Source of the DNA: Saccharopolyspora oryzae | GTDB taxonomy: Bacteria > Actinomycetota > Actinomycetes > Mycobacteriales > Pseudonocardiaceae | Assembly (NCBI RefSeq): GCF_027853915.1 | Contig: NZ_JAQGLA010000005.1 | Location: 62,001 to 126,000 of the forward strand | DNA: 64,000 nt | Direction of reading: 5' to 3' | In this document: positions 1 to 8,492 of the stretch, piece by piece | Layout: the number at the start of each line of letters is the position of its first letter | Position numbering within the stretch: position 1 is the stretch's first letter | The notes under the pieces: generated by a model | What the model was told of the DNA's origin: nothing | Databases searched by the model: none | Seen by the model: only the letters and a program-made list of their open reading frames with translations | Translations under genes and position numbers: made by a program

Positions 1-178
1 ATCGTCCCGGCGTGGCGCCGCGATCGACGCCGATCCGCCGCAATCCCGGACCTCGACCCCAAGATCCACTCGTCCGGGTGACGGTAGGGCGGCCTGGTTG
101 CGGTGAGCGATCGCGGGATCAGCGGCTTCCGCCCCGGTGACCGCGAACCTAGTGTGACGGCGGAACGGGACCATCCCG
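1..178. other. Left edge, no gene supported; promoter of next gene
   Basis: I see no convincing coding region here. A short open frame on the + strand ends near position 90, but it is too short to identify and may be the tail of a gene outside the window. A -10-like TAGTGT lies at 150-155 and could start the transcript of the trans-sulfuration gene at 191. Confidence 0.4.
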
Positions 179-190
179 ATGGAGGTTGCG

Positions 191-1333
191 ATGGCGCGGA
201 TCGAGACGGTGGCGGTGCACGGCGGCGAACGGCGCCCGGGCCCGGAGGGCGCGGTGGTGTTCCCGATCTACCAGAGCACGGTCTACTCCGTGCCGCCCGG
301 CACCGACTACCACGACCTGCCCTACATCCGGCTGAACTCCACGCCGTCCCAGGCGTACCTGCACGACAAGCTCGCCGCGCTGGAAGGCGCCGAAGCCGGG
401 CTGGCGACCACGTCCGGCATGGCCGCGATCACCACCGCCCTGCACAGCGTCCTGCGCACCGGGGACCACCTGCTCGTCGGCAACTGCCTCTACGGCGGCA
501 CGCACGACTTCCTGACCGAGCACGCCGCCGACTTCGGCTGGGAGGTCACGTTCATCGACCCGCAGCGCCCGGACACCTGGGAAGCGGCGCCCAACACCAA
601 GGCGATCCTGGTGGAGAGCATCGCGAATCCGCTCATGCGCGTCGGGAAGCTGCGCGAGGTGGTGGAGTTCGCGCGGCGCAACGGCCTGGTGAGCCTGATC
701 GACAACACCTTCGCCACGCCGGTCAACTTCCGCCCGGCCGAGCTCGGCTTCGACCTCTCCCTGCACAGCGCGACGAAGTACCTCAACGGCCACTCCGACA
801 TCGTCGCGGGCGCCGTCATCGGCCGCGCGGAACACGTGGAACGCGTCCGCACCACGTTGAACCACTTCGGCGGAAGCCTCGACCCGCACGCCGGATTCCT
901 GCTGGCCCGCGGCCTGAAGACGCTGGCGCTGCGCGTCGGAGCGCAGAACGCCAGCGCCCAGCGGCTGGCCGAATTCCTCGCCGCACGACCGGAAATCAGC
1001 GAGGTGAACTACCCCGGACTGCCGGCGCACCCGGACCACGAGCACGCCGCGGAGCTGTTCACCGGCTTCGGCGGAATGCTCAGCCTCCGCCTCACCGGCG
1101 GCGCACCAGCGGCCCAGTCCCTGATCGATGCGCTCGAAATCCCTTACGACGCACCGAGTCTCGGCGGCGTGGAGTCCCTGATCACGCGCCCGGCGGTGAC
1201 CTCGCACGCGGGCATGAGCCGCGCGGACCGCGAAGCCCTCGGCATCACCGACGACCTGGTCCGCATCAGCGTCGGCATCGAGAACACCGAGGACCTCATC
1301 GCGGACTTCACCCGAGCCCTCACCGAGCTCTGA
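191..1333 (+). CDS. Cystathionine gamma-synthase/lyase-family PLP enzyme
   Basis: This 380-residue protein belongs to the Cys/Met metabolism PLP-dependent family (cystathionine gamma-synthase, gamma-lyase, O-acylhomoserine sulfhydrylase). The PLP lysine is in SATKYLNGHSD, at about residue 196. Other family marks are YxR-type phosphate contacts near YIRLNSTPSQ, the SGMAAI loop, and DNTFATP before the lysine. Length matches the family (about 380-400). I chose ATG 191 because GGAGG at 181-185 fits it and would overlap the in-frame ATG at 179. The enzyme should act in cytosolic methionine/cysteine interconversion, but substrate cannot be told from sequence and no partner genes flank it. It converges on the yceI-type gene across a perfect hairpin. 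Confidence 0.88.
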   Translation: MARIETVAVHGGERRPGPEGAVVFPIYQSTVYSVPPGTDYHDLPYIRLNSTPSQAYLHDKLAALEGAEAGLATTSGMAAITTALHSVLRTGDHLLVGNCLYGGTHDFLTEHAADFGWEVTFIDPQRPDTWEAAPNTKAILVESIANPLMRVGKLREVVEFARRNGLVSLIDNTFATPVNFRPAELGFDLSLHSATKYLNGHSDIVAGAVIGRAEHVERVRTTLNHFGGSLDPHAGFLLARGLKTLALRVGAQNASAQRLAEFLAARPEISEVNYPGLPAHPDHEHAAELFTGFGGMLSLRLTGGAPAAQSLIDALEIPYDAPSLGGVESLITRPAVTSHAGMSRADREALGITDDLVRISVGIENTEDLIADFTRALTEL

Positions 1334-1356
1334 CCCACGTCGCTCCGCAGAACTCC

Positions 1357-1402
1357 CGCAAATTCAATGGAAATTCGAGGTCTGATTTCCATTGAATTTG
1401 CG
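1357..1402. repeat. Family A long hairpin A1 (bidirectional terminator candidate)
   Basis: Perfect 18-bp inverted repeat: arm 1357-1374 (CGCAAATTCAATGGAAAT) and arm 1385-1402, with a 10-nt loop. It fills the gap between the stop codons of two convergent genes. Copies with the same architecture lie at 26579, 45374 and 55729. Confidence 0.85.
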
Positions 1403-1945
1403 TCAGGACTTCGGTTCGACGAACTGGACGTCGAGCTGGATCTTGATCACGTCGCCGAGCAGGGCCTCGGCGGGGCCGAAGTCGATGCCGAAGTCGCTGC
1501 GGCGGATCTGGGCGGTGGCGTCGAAGCCCGCGTGGCGGCTGCCGTCGAAGACGTCCTGGACACCGCCGAACTCGACGGCGAAGCCGACCGGGCGGGTCAC
1601 CGATCCGATGGTGAGCTCGCCGTCGAGGGTCCAGTCCTCGCCCTCGCCGCTGATCCGGGTGGAGCGGAAGGTCATGGTCGGGCGCTTCTCGACGTCGAGC
1701 AGGTCGGCGGCGAGCACGTGCGCGTCGCGGTCGGCGTTGCCGGTGTCGATGGAGCCGATCTCGACGTTCGCGCTGATCGAGCTGTCCTCGAGCCCCTCCC
1801 CGACCACGAGCTCGGCGTCGAACGCGCTGAACCGGCCGCGCACCTTCGACACCCCGAGGTGGCGGATCGCGAAACCGACCGAGGAGTGCAGCGGGTCGAT
1901 CGCCCAACGTCCGGCGACGAGCGGGAGTGCATTGGTTCTGGTCAT
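1403..1945 (-). CDS. YceI family protein
   Basis: About 180 residues, matching the YceI family of lipocalin-like beta-barrels that bind isoprenoid or amphiphilic ligands in a hydrophobic cavity. Typical features are an opening W-x-IDPxHSSVGFAIRHL segment, VRGRFSAFD, a central SIDTGNADRDAHV stretch and the closing GDVIKIQLDVQF strand. There is no signal peptide, so it is the cytosolic form. I prefer ATG 1945 over the in-frame GTG 1951 because an AGGG lies about 8 nt upstream of the ATG. It is divergent from the XRE regulator at 2047, with about 100 bp between them. The precise ligand is unknown. Confidence 0.88.
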   Translation of the reverse strand: MTRTNALPLVAGRWAIDPLHSSVGFAIRHLGVSKVRGRFSAFDAELVVGEGLEDSSISANVEIGSIDTGNADRDAHVLAADLLDVEKRPTMTFRSTRISGEGEDWTLDGELTIGSVTRPVGFAVEFGGVQDVFDGSRHAGFDATAQIRRSDFGIDFGPAEALLGDVIKIQLDVQFVEPKS

Positions 1946-2046
1946 GCCCACAACCCTGCGGCCCGCGATCGGGGTGGGGGAGGCCGCGCTGAGACTGGCC
2001 CCACGAGGGACACCCTGAGCCCTGCGGAACGCGCTAGGTTCGCGTC

Positions 2047-2901
2047 GTGAGCGACAACGAGTTCGGCAACTTCCTGCGGTCCCGCCGCGAAGCGGTGCGT
2101 CCGGCGGACGTGGGGCTGCCTGCCGGCCCGCGGCGGCGCACGCCCGGGCTGCGGCGGTCCGAGCTCGCGATGCTGGCCGGGATCAGCGTCGAGTACCTGA
2201 CCAGGCTGGAGCAGGGCCGCGACCGCCACCCGTCCGCGGAAGTCCTGGGCGCCCTGGTGGGAGCGCTGCAGCTGTCGCCGGGGGACCGCGAGCAGCTGTG
2301 GCTGATCCTCGGGCACAACAAGCCGACCGCGCTCTGCCCGGCGGCCGCCGAACCGCCGGTGCAGCAGATCCGGTCCGGGGTGCGGGCGGTCCTCGACCGC
2401 CTCGAACCGAATCCGGCGCTGGTGGTCAACCGGATCGGCGACGTGCTCGCGCACACCACCGCCTACCAGCAGCTTGCGGGCCCGCTCGGCGTCCTGGACG
2501 GTGATCCGCCGAACCTGCCGCGCTTCGTGCTCACCGACTCCCGCGCCCGCGCCGCCCACCCGGACTGGGAACAGCTCGCGGACGTGCACGTCAACCAGCT
2601 CAAGCTCGGTTCCCACGAGCAAGATCCGCATTCCGCTCAGCTCGTCGCGGAGTTGTCCGCGGTCGGCGCCGAGTTCACCAACCGGTTCCGCCGGCCGGCG
2701 ACCCCGGTGGTGCGCCACGGGACGGAGCGGTGGCGGCACCCCGAGGTCGGCGAGCTGCGACTGGACTTCGAGGTCATGGACCTCACCGAGATCGACGTCC
2801 AACGCCTGATCGTCTACGTGCCCCACGACGAAGCCACCTCGCAGGCCCTCGACCGCCTGAACGGCCGCGGCCCCGGCGCCCTGCGCGCCGTGCGCAGCTG
2901 A
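2047..2901 (+). CDS. XRE-family regulator with MmyB-like ligand-binding domain
   Basis: 284 residues. The N-terminal helix-turn-helix spans about residues 10-75: LRRSELAMLAGISVEYLTRL is the recognition region, preceded by the RRRTPGLRR stretch typical of this actinobacterial group. The rest fits the MmyB-like ligand-binding domain (PAS-like), with VVNRIGDVLAHTTAYQQL and a closing LTEIDVQRLIVYVP region. These regulators often control a divergent oxidoreductase, so the FAD gene at 2956 or the yceI-type gene are possible targets. A TAGGTT -10 box at about 2035-2040 lies 6 nt before GTG 2047, so the mRNA is probably leaderless. Confidence 0.88.
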   Translation: MSDNEFGNFLRSRREAVRPADVGLPAGPRRRTPGLRRSELAMLAGISVEYLTRLEQGRDRHPSAEVLGALVGALQLSPGDREQLWLILGHNKPTALCPAAAEPPVQQIRSGVRAVLDRLEPNPALVVNRIGDVLAHTTAYQQLAGPLGVLDGDPPNLPRFVLTDSRARAAHPDWEQLADVHVNQLKLGSHEQDPHSAQLVAELSAVGAEFTNRFRRPATPVVRHGTERWRHPEVGELRLDFEVMDLTEIDVQRLIVYVPHDEATSQALDRLNGRGPGALRAVRS

Positions 2902-2955
2902 CCCAGCATCTGGACTTCGCCGCAGCCGCGCGGACTTCCGCACTAGGTTGTGGGG

Positions 2956-4125
2956 ATGCGCAGGAAGATCGTGGTGATCGGCGGCGGCATCGTCGGGTCG
3001 TCGATCGCGGCTCTGCTGCCCGACGGCGTCTCCGTCACGGTGCTGGACCAAGGCCCCGCGGGTCGGCTGGCGGGTTCGACCGGCCACGCGCCCGGTTTCG
3101 TGGGGCTGCTCAACGAGGCTCCGGTTCTGACCGAGCTGGCGCGGGCGAGCGCGGAGCTCTACGACGACCTGGAGCTGGACGGCACCCGGGGCTTCGACCG
3201 GGTCGGCGGCGTGGAGGTCGCGGACAGCCCCGAGGCGGCGGAGAAGCTGGCGGAACGAGCCGAGCTCGCGGCTGCCGCAGGACTTCCCCACCGGCTGCTG
3301 GACGCCGCGGAAACCGCGTCGCTGGCACCGGATCTGATCAATCCCGCGCGCTGCCGGGCGGGCCTGCACTTCCCCGCCGACGGAACGGCGCGCGCCGGGG
3401 TGATCACCGCAGCTCTGCGCGAGCGCAGCAGCGCGCAGTTCGTCCCGGACGCGGCTGTCGTCGGCATCGACCTGCGCGGGGACCGGGTGGCCGCGGTCCG
3501 CACCGGAACCGAGACCTACCCGGCTGACGACGTGGTGCTGGCCAGCGGGATCTGGGGCCCGGTGGTCGCTTCGCTGGTCGACGTGCAGCTCCCGCTGACG
3601 CCCGTGGCGCACCCCTACGTCTACGGCCCCGAGCGCGCCTCCGGCCCGGCAACGCCGTTCGTGCGCTGGCCGGAGCACCACGTCTACGCCCGCGACCACG
3701 GCGGACGGCTGGGCCTGGGCACCTACGACCACGCCCCGCAGCCCGTCCCGCTGGACGAGCTCGGCCGCAACGCGGAACAACCGTGGCCGGGCGAGCTGTT
3801 CGACGACCCGGTCCGGCGCGCGATGCAGCTGCTCCCCACCCCGTTCGACCTGGCGGAACGCCTCAACGGCGTGTTCGCCATGACCCCGGACAACCTTCCC
3901 TTCCTCGGTCCGGTCCCGCACGTCCCGGGCCTGTGGTCGGCGGTGGCGATCTGGGTGACGGCGGCGGGCGGCGCGGCCCGAGCCCTGGTCGACCAGCTCC
4001 TCGGAGCCGAACCCCGCTTCCCGGACCTCCACACCCTCGCCCCGACCCGCTTCGCCGGCCAAGACCCGGCGAACCTCCAGGCCCGATCCCTCACCCTCTA
4101 CAACGACATCTACGCCAGCCTGTGA
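2956..4125 (+). CDS. FAD-dependent amine/glycine-type oxidoreductase (DAO family)
   Basis: 389 residues. The Rossmann FAD-binding motif GGGIVGSS is at the N-terminus, followed by a GSTGHAPGFVGL segment resembling the dimethylglycine/sarcosine dehydrogenase branch of the DAO superfamily, and a C-terminal GLWSAVAIWVTAAGGAA region typical of the dinucleotide-binding end. The His of STGHAPG aligns by motif with the residue that covalently holds FAD in that branch; this is inference. The tetrahydrofolate-binding GcvT-like half found in many relatives is absent. TAGGTT 6 nt upstream supports leaderless translation from ATG 2956 (GTG 2950 is the alternative). Substrate unknown, probably an N-methyl amino acid. 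Confidence 0.82.
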   Translation: MRRKIVVIGGGIVGSSIAALLPDGVSVTVLDQGPAGRLAGSTGHAPGFVGLLNEAPVLTELARASAELYDDLELDGTRGFDRVGGVEVADSPEAAEKLAERAELAAAAGLPHRLLDAAETASLAPDLINPARCRAGLHFPADGTARAGVITAALRERSSAQFVPDAAVVGIDLRGDRVAAVRTGTETYPADDVVLASGIWGPVVASLVDVQLPLTPVAHPYVYGPERASGPATPFVRWPEHHVYARDHGGRLGLGTYDHAPQPVPLDELGRNAEQPWPGELFDDPVRRAMQLLPTPFDLAERLNGVFAMTPDNLPFLGPVPHVPGLWSAVAIWVTAAGGAARALVDQLLGAEPRFPDLHTLAPTRFAGQDPANLQARSLTLYNDIYASL

Positions 4126-4137
4126 CCGCCCCAGCTT

Positions 4138-4179
4138 CGTGAGTGCTTTGGGGCGCTATGACACCCCAAAGCACTCACG
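4138..4179. repeat. Family B hairpin B1
   Basis: Perfect 16-bp arms CGTGAGTGCTTTGGGG (4138-4153) and its complement (4164-4179), with the 10-nt loop cgctatgaca. It lies 13 bp after the stop of the FAD gene and is paired with a second family B hairpin 80 bp downstream. Probable terminator. Confidence 0.85.
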
Positions 4180-4259
4180 AGCGAGCGGCCCGCGCTCACC
4201 TGGGGAAGCTGCTCGCCCGCGTCGCATCGTGAAGCCTTCGGGTTGCCCGATCCGGAATG

Positions 4260-4305
4260 CTCGTGAGCACTTTGTGGCGTTATAGCACCACAAAGTGCTC
4301 ACGAG
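4260..4305. repeat. Family B hairpin B2
   Basis: Perfect 18-bp arms CTCGTGAGCACTTTGTGG (4260-4277) and its complement (4288-4305), with loop cgttatagca. It ends just before the stop codon of the convergent MFS gene (4311), so it could end that transcript, while B1 ends the opposing one. Confidence 0.85.
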
Positions 4306-4310
4306 ACCGT

Positions 4311-5465
4311 TCAGCTGGCGGTGCGGGTTCGCGCGGCTGTGATCGTGGCGAGCGCGGCCAGTGCGAGCAGGGCGCCGAGGCTGAAGGCCGCCGTCGGGGA
4401 GATCGCGTCCACCGCTCGTCCGCCGAGGAAGGCGCCGAGGGAGATCGCGATGTTGAACGCCGAGACGAACAGGGCTGATGCCGCTTCTCGGGACTGCGGT
4501 GCGGCGGTGAGCAGCCAGGTCTGCGTGCTGACCGAGACCCCGCCGTAGGCCAGACCCCAGACGAGCAGGACCAGGACTGCACCGAGCGGACCGATCGGCA
4601 GGACCAAGGCCACGACCGCCGCCGGGAGCACCGCGGCGATCACCATCAGCGTGTGCCGGGGCTGCTTCGCAGCAGACGCCCCGCCGAGGAAGTTCCCCAC
4701 CACACCGGCCAAGCCGTAGGCCAGCAGCAACGCGCCGATCAGCTTGACGTCCACAATGGACTCAAGGATCGGGCGCACGTAGGTGTAGGCGGCGAAGTGG
4801 CCGGACACCAGGAACAGCACCACCAGGAGTCCACTTCGGATGGATCGGCCGCGGGCCACGTCGCGCACCGTGCCGAGCCGCATCGCCTCCTCCGCGGGCA
4901 ACGGCGGGAGCAGCACCGCGAGCAGTCCCGCGACCAGCAGCGCGAGGACTCCCAGCACCGCGAACGACGTGCGCCAGCCGCCGAACTCGCCGACGAAGGT
5001 GCCGGCCGGCACGCCGAGGACCGAGGCGATCGCGATCCCGCTGAAGATCACCGAGGTCGCGGTCCCGGCGGACTCCTGCGGCACGAGACGTCCGCCCAGT
5101 CCAGCCGCGATCGCCCACACACCGCCGATGGCGACCCCGACCAGCACCCGCGCACCGACCATCAGCGCCAGGTTCGGCGAGACCGCCGACACCAGGTTCG
5201 CCGCGGCCAGCAGCGCCACCAGACCGGCCAGCAGCCACCGGCGGTCCATCCGGCCCGCGGCGACCGGGACCAGCGGTGCTGCGAGAGCGGCCAGCAGCCC
5301 GGGCACGGTCATGGTGAGCCCGGCGAGCCCCTCCGACACCCCCAGTTCGGCGGCCATCGGGGTCAGCAGGCCCACCGGCAGCATCTCGGCCGTGACGACG
5401 GAGAAGGTCGCAGCGGCCACGGCGAGCACCGCGGGCCATCGGGTCGTGAGGTCGGTGGTAGTCAT
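4311..5465 (-). CDS. MFS drug/sugar efflux transporter (DHA1-like)
   Basis: About 384 residues with some 12 predicted membrane segments. Features of the DHA1/arabinose-efflux group include the opening LPVGLLTPMAAELGVS and the VGARVLVGVAIGGVWA segment of helix 4. It should export small hydrophobic compounds or sugars; the substrate cannot be read from sequence. ATG 5465 is preferred over GTG 5471 because GAGG lies at suitable distance. It is divergent from a LysR-type regulator at 5550, and this pairing usually means the regulator controls the transporter. Confidence 0.87.
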   Translation of the reverse strand: MTTTDLTTRWPAVLAVAAATFSVVTAEMLPVGLLTPMAAELGVSEGLAGLTMTVPGLLAALAAPLVPVAAGRMDRRWLLAGLVALLAAANLVSAVSPNLALMVGARVLVGVAIGGVWAIAAGLGGRLVPQESAGTATSVIFSGIAIASVLGVPAGTFVGEFGGWRTSFAVLGVLALLVAGLLAVLLPPLPAEEAMRLGTVRDVARGRSIRSGLLVVLFLVSGHFAAYTYVRPILESIVDVKLIGALLLAYGLAGVVGNFLGGASAAKQPRHTLMVIAAVLPAAVVALVLPIGPLGAVLVLLVWGLAYGGVSVSTQTWLLTAAPQSREAASALFVSAFNIAISLGAFLGGRAVDAISPTAAFSLGALLALAALATITAARTRTAS

Positions 5466-5496
5466 GATCACAGCCTCGACGGGGCGCTGACCGGGA

Positions 5497-5509
5497 ACAA
5501 CGGCGTTGT
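5497..5509. promoter_or_regulatory. Candidate LysR operator between MFS and LysR genes
   Basis: A dyad ACAAC-GGC-GTTGT sits in the 84-bp gap between the divergent MFS and LysR genes. It is the most symmetric sequence there and is placed where a LysR protein would bind. No experimental motif is known to me for this regulator. Confidence 0.35.
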
Positions 5510-5549
5510 CGTCATCCTTTGATTAGCGGGGCTCATCGAGGGAGGGCGG

Positions 5550-6434
5550 ATGGCCGGCCTGGAAACGCGCGAGCTGGAGTGCTTCCTGGTGCTCGCCGAA
5601 GAACTGCACTTCGGCCGCACCGGCGAACGCCTCTACGTCTCGCAGGGCAGGGTGAGCCAGCTGCTGCGCTCGCTGGAACGCCGGATCGGCGCCCGCCTGG
5701 TCGAACGCACCAACCGCCGGGTCGCCCTGACCCCGCTCGGCGAACGCTTCCGCGACTCGCTGCAGCCCGCATATGCGCAGCTCAGCGCGGTCGTCGAGCA
5801 GGCCCGCGCGGAAGCTCGCGGGGTGACGGGCGTGCTCCGGCTCGGCTTCCAGGGTCCGGCCGACGAGTGCGTGGTCTCGGCGATCCGCACCTTCGAGTCC
5901 CGCTTCCCCAGCTGCACGACCGAGCTCACCGAGCTGCCGCTCAACGACCCGTTCAGCGCCCTGCGCCGCGGCGAGGTGGACGCGGCGATCGTGCTGCTGC
6001 CGGTGGAGGAGCCGGACCTGCTGGTCGCGGCGACGTTCCCCGCCGAGCAGCAGCACATCGCGATCTCGGCCCAGCACGCCTTCGCCGACCGCGACGAGGT
6101 GTCGGCCGAAGACCTGGCGGACCTCCACCTGATCGCCCCGGCATCCCCGGCCCCGACCTACTGGCAGGACGCCCAAACACCACCGCGCACCCCGTCGGGC
6201 AGGCCGATCCCCCGCGCCAGCACGGTCACCACGCTGCAAGAGGCCATCACCCGCACAGCCGCGGGCCAGGGCGCGATGCTGCTCTGCGGCCCCACGGCCC
6301 AGCACCACGCCCGCCGGGACATCCGCTTCGTCCCGGTGACCGGGCTGCCGCCGTCAACGCTCGGCCTGACCTACCCGCGAGCAGCGGAAACGTCGCAGCT
6401 GCGGGCCTTCGCCGCAACCCTCGCCGAAGCCTGA
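5550..6434 (+). CDS. LysR-family transcriptional regulator
   Basis: 294 residues, normal for LysR proteins. The N-terminal winged helix covers about residues 1-62 with the canonical ELECFLVLAEELHFGRTGER and YVSQGRVSQLLRSLERRIGARL segments. The effector-binding domain follows from about residue 90. GGAGGG lies 5 nt before ATG 5550. It is divergently paired with the MFS transporter, so it probably controls that gene and itself through the shared 84-bp region. Confidence 0.9.
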   Translation: MAGLETRELECFLVLAEELHFGRTGERLYVSQGRVSQLLRSLERRIGARLVERTNRRVALTPLGERFRDSLQPAYAQLSAVVEQARAEARGVTGVLRLGFQGPADECVVSAIRTFESRFPSCTTELTELPLNDPFSALRRGEVDAAIVLLPVEEPDLLVAATFPAEQQHIAISAQHAFADRDEVSAEDLADLHLIAPASPAPTYWQDAQTPPRTPSGRPIPRASTVTTLQEAITRTAAGQGAMLLCGPTAQHHARRDIRFVPVTGLPPSTLGLTYPRAAETSQLRAFAATLAEA

Positions 6435-6439
6435 CCGGC

Positions 6440-6943
6440 TCACACGCCGACGGTTCCGTCGATGGCTTCGCGGAGCAGGTCCGCATGCCCGTTGTGGCGG
6501 GCGTACTCGTGGACCAGGTGCAGCATCACCATCCGCAGCGAGACGTCCTTGCCCCATCGGGCGTTGTGCACGGTCACGTCGAGCGATTCGGCCTCGCGCT
6601 CGATCCTGCGCGCGTGCTCGATCTCGTTCTGCCAGGCGGAGAACGCCTCCTCGCGGCTGGATCCGCTCGCGTCGTAGGCGGCCTGGAAGTCGCCGTCGTC
6701 GGACCACACCAGCGGGAGGTCGTGCTCCTCGCCGATGGTCCGCCGGAACCACGCCCGCTCCACCTCGGCCATGTGCCGGACCAGCCCGAGCAGCGACAAC
6801 GTCGACGGGGGCATCGCCTGCCGCCGCAGCTCGTCGTCCCCGAGGTCCGCGCACTTCATCGCCAGCGTGGCGCGGTGGAAGTCCAAGTGCCCCCGCAACA
6901 TCTCGCGCTCATCGCCGACGACCGGCGGCGCAACTCGCTCCAC
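6440..6943 (-). CDS. DinB/DUF664 family protein
   Basis: 167 residues forming the four-helix DinB-like fold (DUF664). The N-terminal LRGHLDFHRATLAMKCADL and LSLLGLVRHMAEVERAWFRR segments carry the conserved His that helps build the metal site, and HLVHEYARHNGHADLLRE near the C-terminus gives the further His residues. Members include mycothiol-dependent enzymes and proteins of unknown role, so no reaction is assigned. The start is a GTG at 6943 behind GAGAG. It converges on the LysR gene with only a few bases between stops. Confidence 0.85.
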   Translation of the reverse strand: MERVAPPVVGDEREMLRGHLDFHRATLAMKCADLGDDELRRQAMPPSTLSLLGLVRHMAEVERAWFRRTIGEEHDLPLVWSDDGDFQAAYDASGSSREEAFSAWQNEIEHARRIEREAESLDVTVHNARWGKDVSLRMVMLHLVHEYARHNGHADLLREAIDGTVGV

Positions 6944-7016
6944 GACAACTCTCCTCTCGGTTCCCCGATCATCATGCTCCCCGCCATCGCCCCGAAGTAC
7001 GGGTTTCCGCTGGTGA

Positions 7017-7658
7017 TCAGCCCTTGCGCATCAGCAGGTGGCCGTGGCGGACCGGCCGCTCGTCCTCGTGCGGCTCGCGCAGCATCCGACCGACCTCGAC
7101 GAACCCGGCCTTGCGCGCCAGCTCCGCGAGGTCGTCGATCGGCCACCGGTAGGCGGTCGTCACCTTGTGGTCGAACGCCTCGACCAGCCCGTCCTCCGAC
7201 TCGAAGAAGCCGAGCAGGAGGTGGCCGCCGGGCTCGAGCACCCGCTGGAACTCGGAGAAGTACGTGGGGATCTCCTGGGGCGGCGCGTGGATGACCGAGA
7301 ACCAGGACAGGATGCCCCGCAGCGCGCCGTCGGCGATGTCCAGGCCGTCCATGGAACCGACCTCGAACCGCAGGTCCGGGTGCGCCTCGCGGGCCAGGTC
7401 GATCATCACCGGTGACAGGTCGACGCCGAAGACGTCCAGCCCCAGGTCCCGCAAGTGCGCGGTCAGGAATCCGGGCCCGCACCCCAGCTCCGCGACGGGT
7501 CCGGCGCCCGAGTTCCGAGCGAGCTCGGCGAACGCGGCGATCACGGCCCGGTCCAGCGGGAACCCGTCGAGCGAATCGCGGAAGAGCTCGGCGTAGAGGA
7601 CGGCAACGGAATCGTAGGCGCCCGCCGTTGTTTCGAGGTACGAGGAAGGTTCAGCCAC
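7017..7658 (-). CDS. Class I SAM-dependent methyltransferase
   Basis: 213 residues with the Rossmann-type methyltransferase fold. Motif I is VAELGCGPGFLTAHL, followed by an acidic loop GVDLSPVMIDLAREAHP, the motif IV region GILSWFSVIHAPPQEIP, and a GGHLLLGFFE strand. The reading frame stays open far upstream, but the family start is GTG 7658 (VAEPSSYLETT), which lies 8 nt after a TAGAGT -10 box, suggesting a leaderless mRNA. The substrate is unknown. It is upstream of the dinB-type gene on the same strand with a 73-bp gap. Confidence 0.87.
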   Translation of the reverse strand: MAEPSSYLETTAGAYDSVAVLYAELFRDSLDGFPLDRAVIAAFAELARNSGAGPVAELGCGPGFLTAHLRDLGLDVFGVDLSPVMIDLAREAHPDLRFEVGSMDGLDIADGALRGILSWFSVIHAPPQEIPTYFSEFQRVLEPGGHLLLGFFESEDGLVEAFDHKVTTAYRWPIDDLAELARKAGFVEVGRMLREPHEDERPVRHGHLLMRKG

Positions 7659-7865
7659 GAGCGAGCACTCTAGGGCCACCGACCGACCAGCGAGGTGAAC
7701 ACGGCATGCCGGCCGCGAACCACTCGCCGGCGCCGTGATCCCCGGAAATCCGCTCTGACCTGGCAGGATCAGATCATCGAAATTTTTTCGGCACGAGGTG
7801 TCGATCCCGGCGGTTCCCGTTCGATGCGTTGGTGGGAGCAAGCCGGAACAACCTAGGAGCACCAC

Positions 7866-8441
7866 ATGCGCACCCTGATCGCCAGTGCCTTCGTCTCGCT
7901 GGACGGCGTCGTCGAGGCCCCCGGCGGGGAGCCGGGCTACCGCAACGCGGGCTGGACCTTCAAGGACATCGCGTTCGACGAAGCCGTCTTCGAGCTCAAG
8001 GGACGTGAGCAGGAAGAAGCCACCGCCCTGATGATGGGCCGGGTCAGCTACGAGGCGTTCTCCCCGGTGTGGCCGGACATGACCGACGAGTTCCCCCGCT
8101 ACAAGGTGATGCCGAAGTACGTCGTCTCCACCACGCTCCAGGACGAGGACCTGGTGGACGACTGGGGCGAGATCACCATCCTGCGCTCGCTGGACGACGT
8201 CGCCGCGCTCAAGGAGACCGAGGGCGGCCCGATCATCATCGCCGGCAGCGCCACCCTGATCCGCGACCTCTCCGACGCGGGCCTGATCGACCGCTACCAC
8301 CTGCTGCTCTTCCCCGTCCTGCTCGGCGCGGGCAAGAAGCTCTTCAGCGACACCGACAAGGACAAGCAGAACCTCGAGCTCGTCGAGAGCACCGCCTACT
8401 CCAACGGCGTCCAGAAGCTCGTCTACGACGTCATCCGCTGA
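7866..8441 (+). CDS. RibD C-terminal/DHFR-like reductase family protein
   Basis: 191 residues of the RibD C-terminal domain/dihydrofolate reductase-like superfamily. Diagnostic segments are ASAFVSLDGVVEAPGG at the N-terminus, LMMGRVSYEAF, KYVVSTTLQ, and the GSATLIRDLSDAGLID nucleotide-binding turn followed by HLLLFPVLLGAGKKLF. Such stand-alone proteins in actinobacteria probably bind NADPH, but their substrates are mostly unknown. AGGAG lies 7 nt before ATG 7866. A strong hairpin follows the stop. Confidence 0.88.
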   Translation: MRTLIASAFVSLDGVVEAPGGEPGYRNAGWTFKDIAFDEAVFELKGREQEEATALMMGRVSYEAFSPVWPDMTDEFPRYKVMPKYVVSTTLQDEDLVDDWGEITILRSLDDVAALKETEGGPIIIAGSATLIRDLSDAGLIDRYHLLLFPVLLGAGKKLFSDTDKDKQNLELVESTAYSNGVQKLVYDVIR

Positions 8442-8445
8442 CGCC

Positions 8446-8483
8446 GGTCGAGCGCCCCCACCACCGAGCGGGGGCGCTCGACC
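8446..8483. terminator. Bidirectional hairpin terminator
   Basis: Perfect 14-bp stem GGTCGAGCGCCCCC (8446-8459) and complement (8470-8483), loop 10 nt, between the stops of the DHFR-like gene (8441) and the convergent SRPBCC gene (8493). No T-tract on either side. Confidence 0.8.
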
Positions 8484-8492
8484 CGTCTCCGA

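Noticed and set aside
1942-4062. 706-codon open frame opposite the XRE and FAD genes
   Set aside because: Pure shadow: Arg/Gly/Ala-rich, no family features, and fully overlaps two well-supported genes. High GC makes such antisense frames common.
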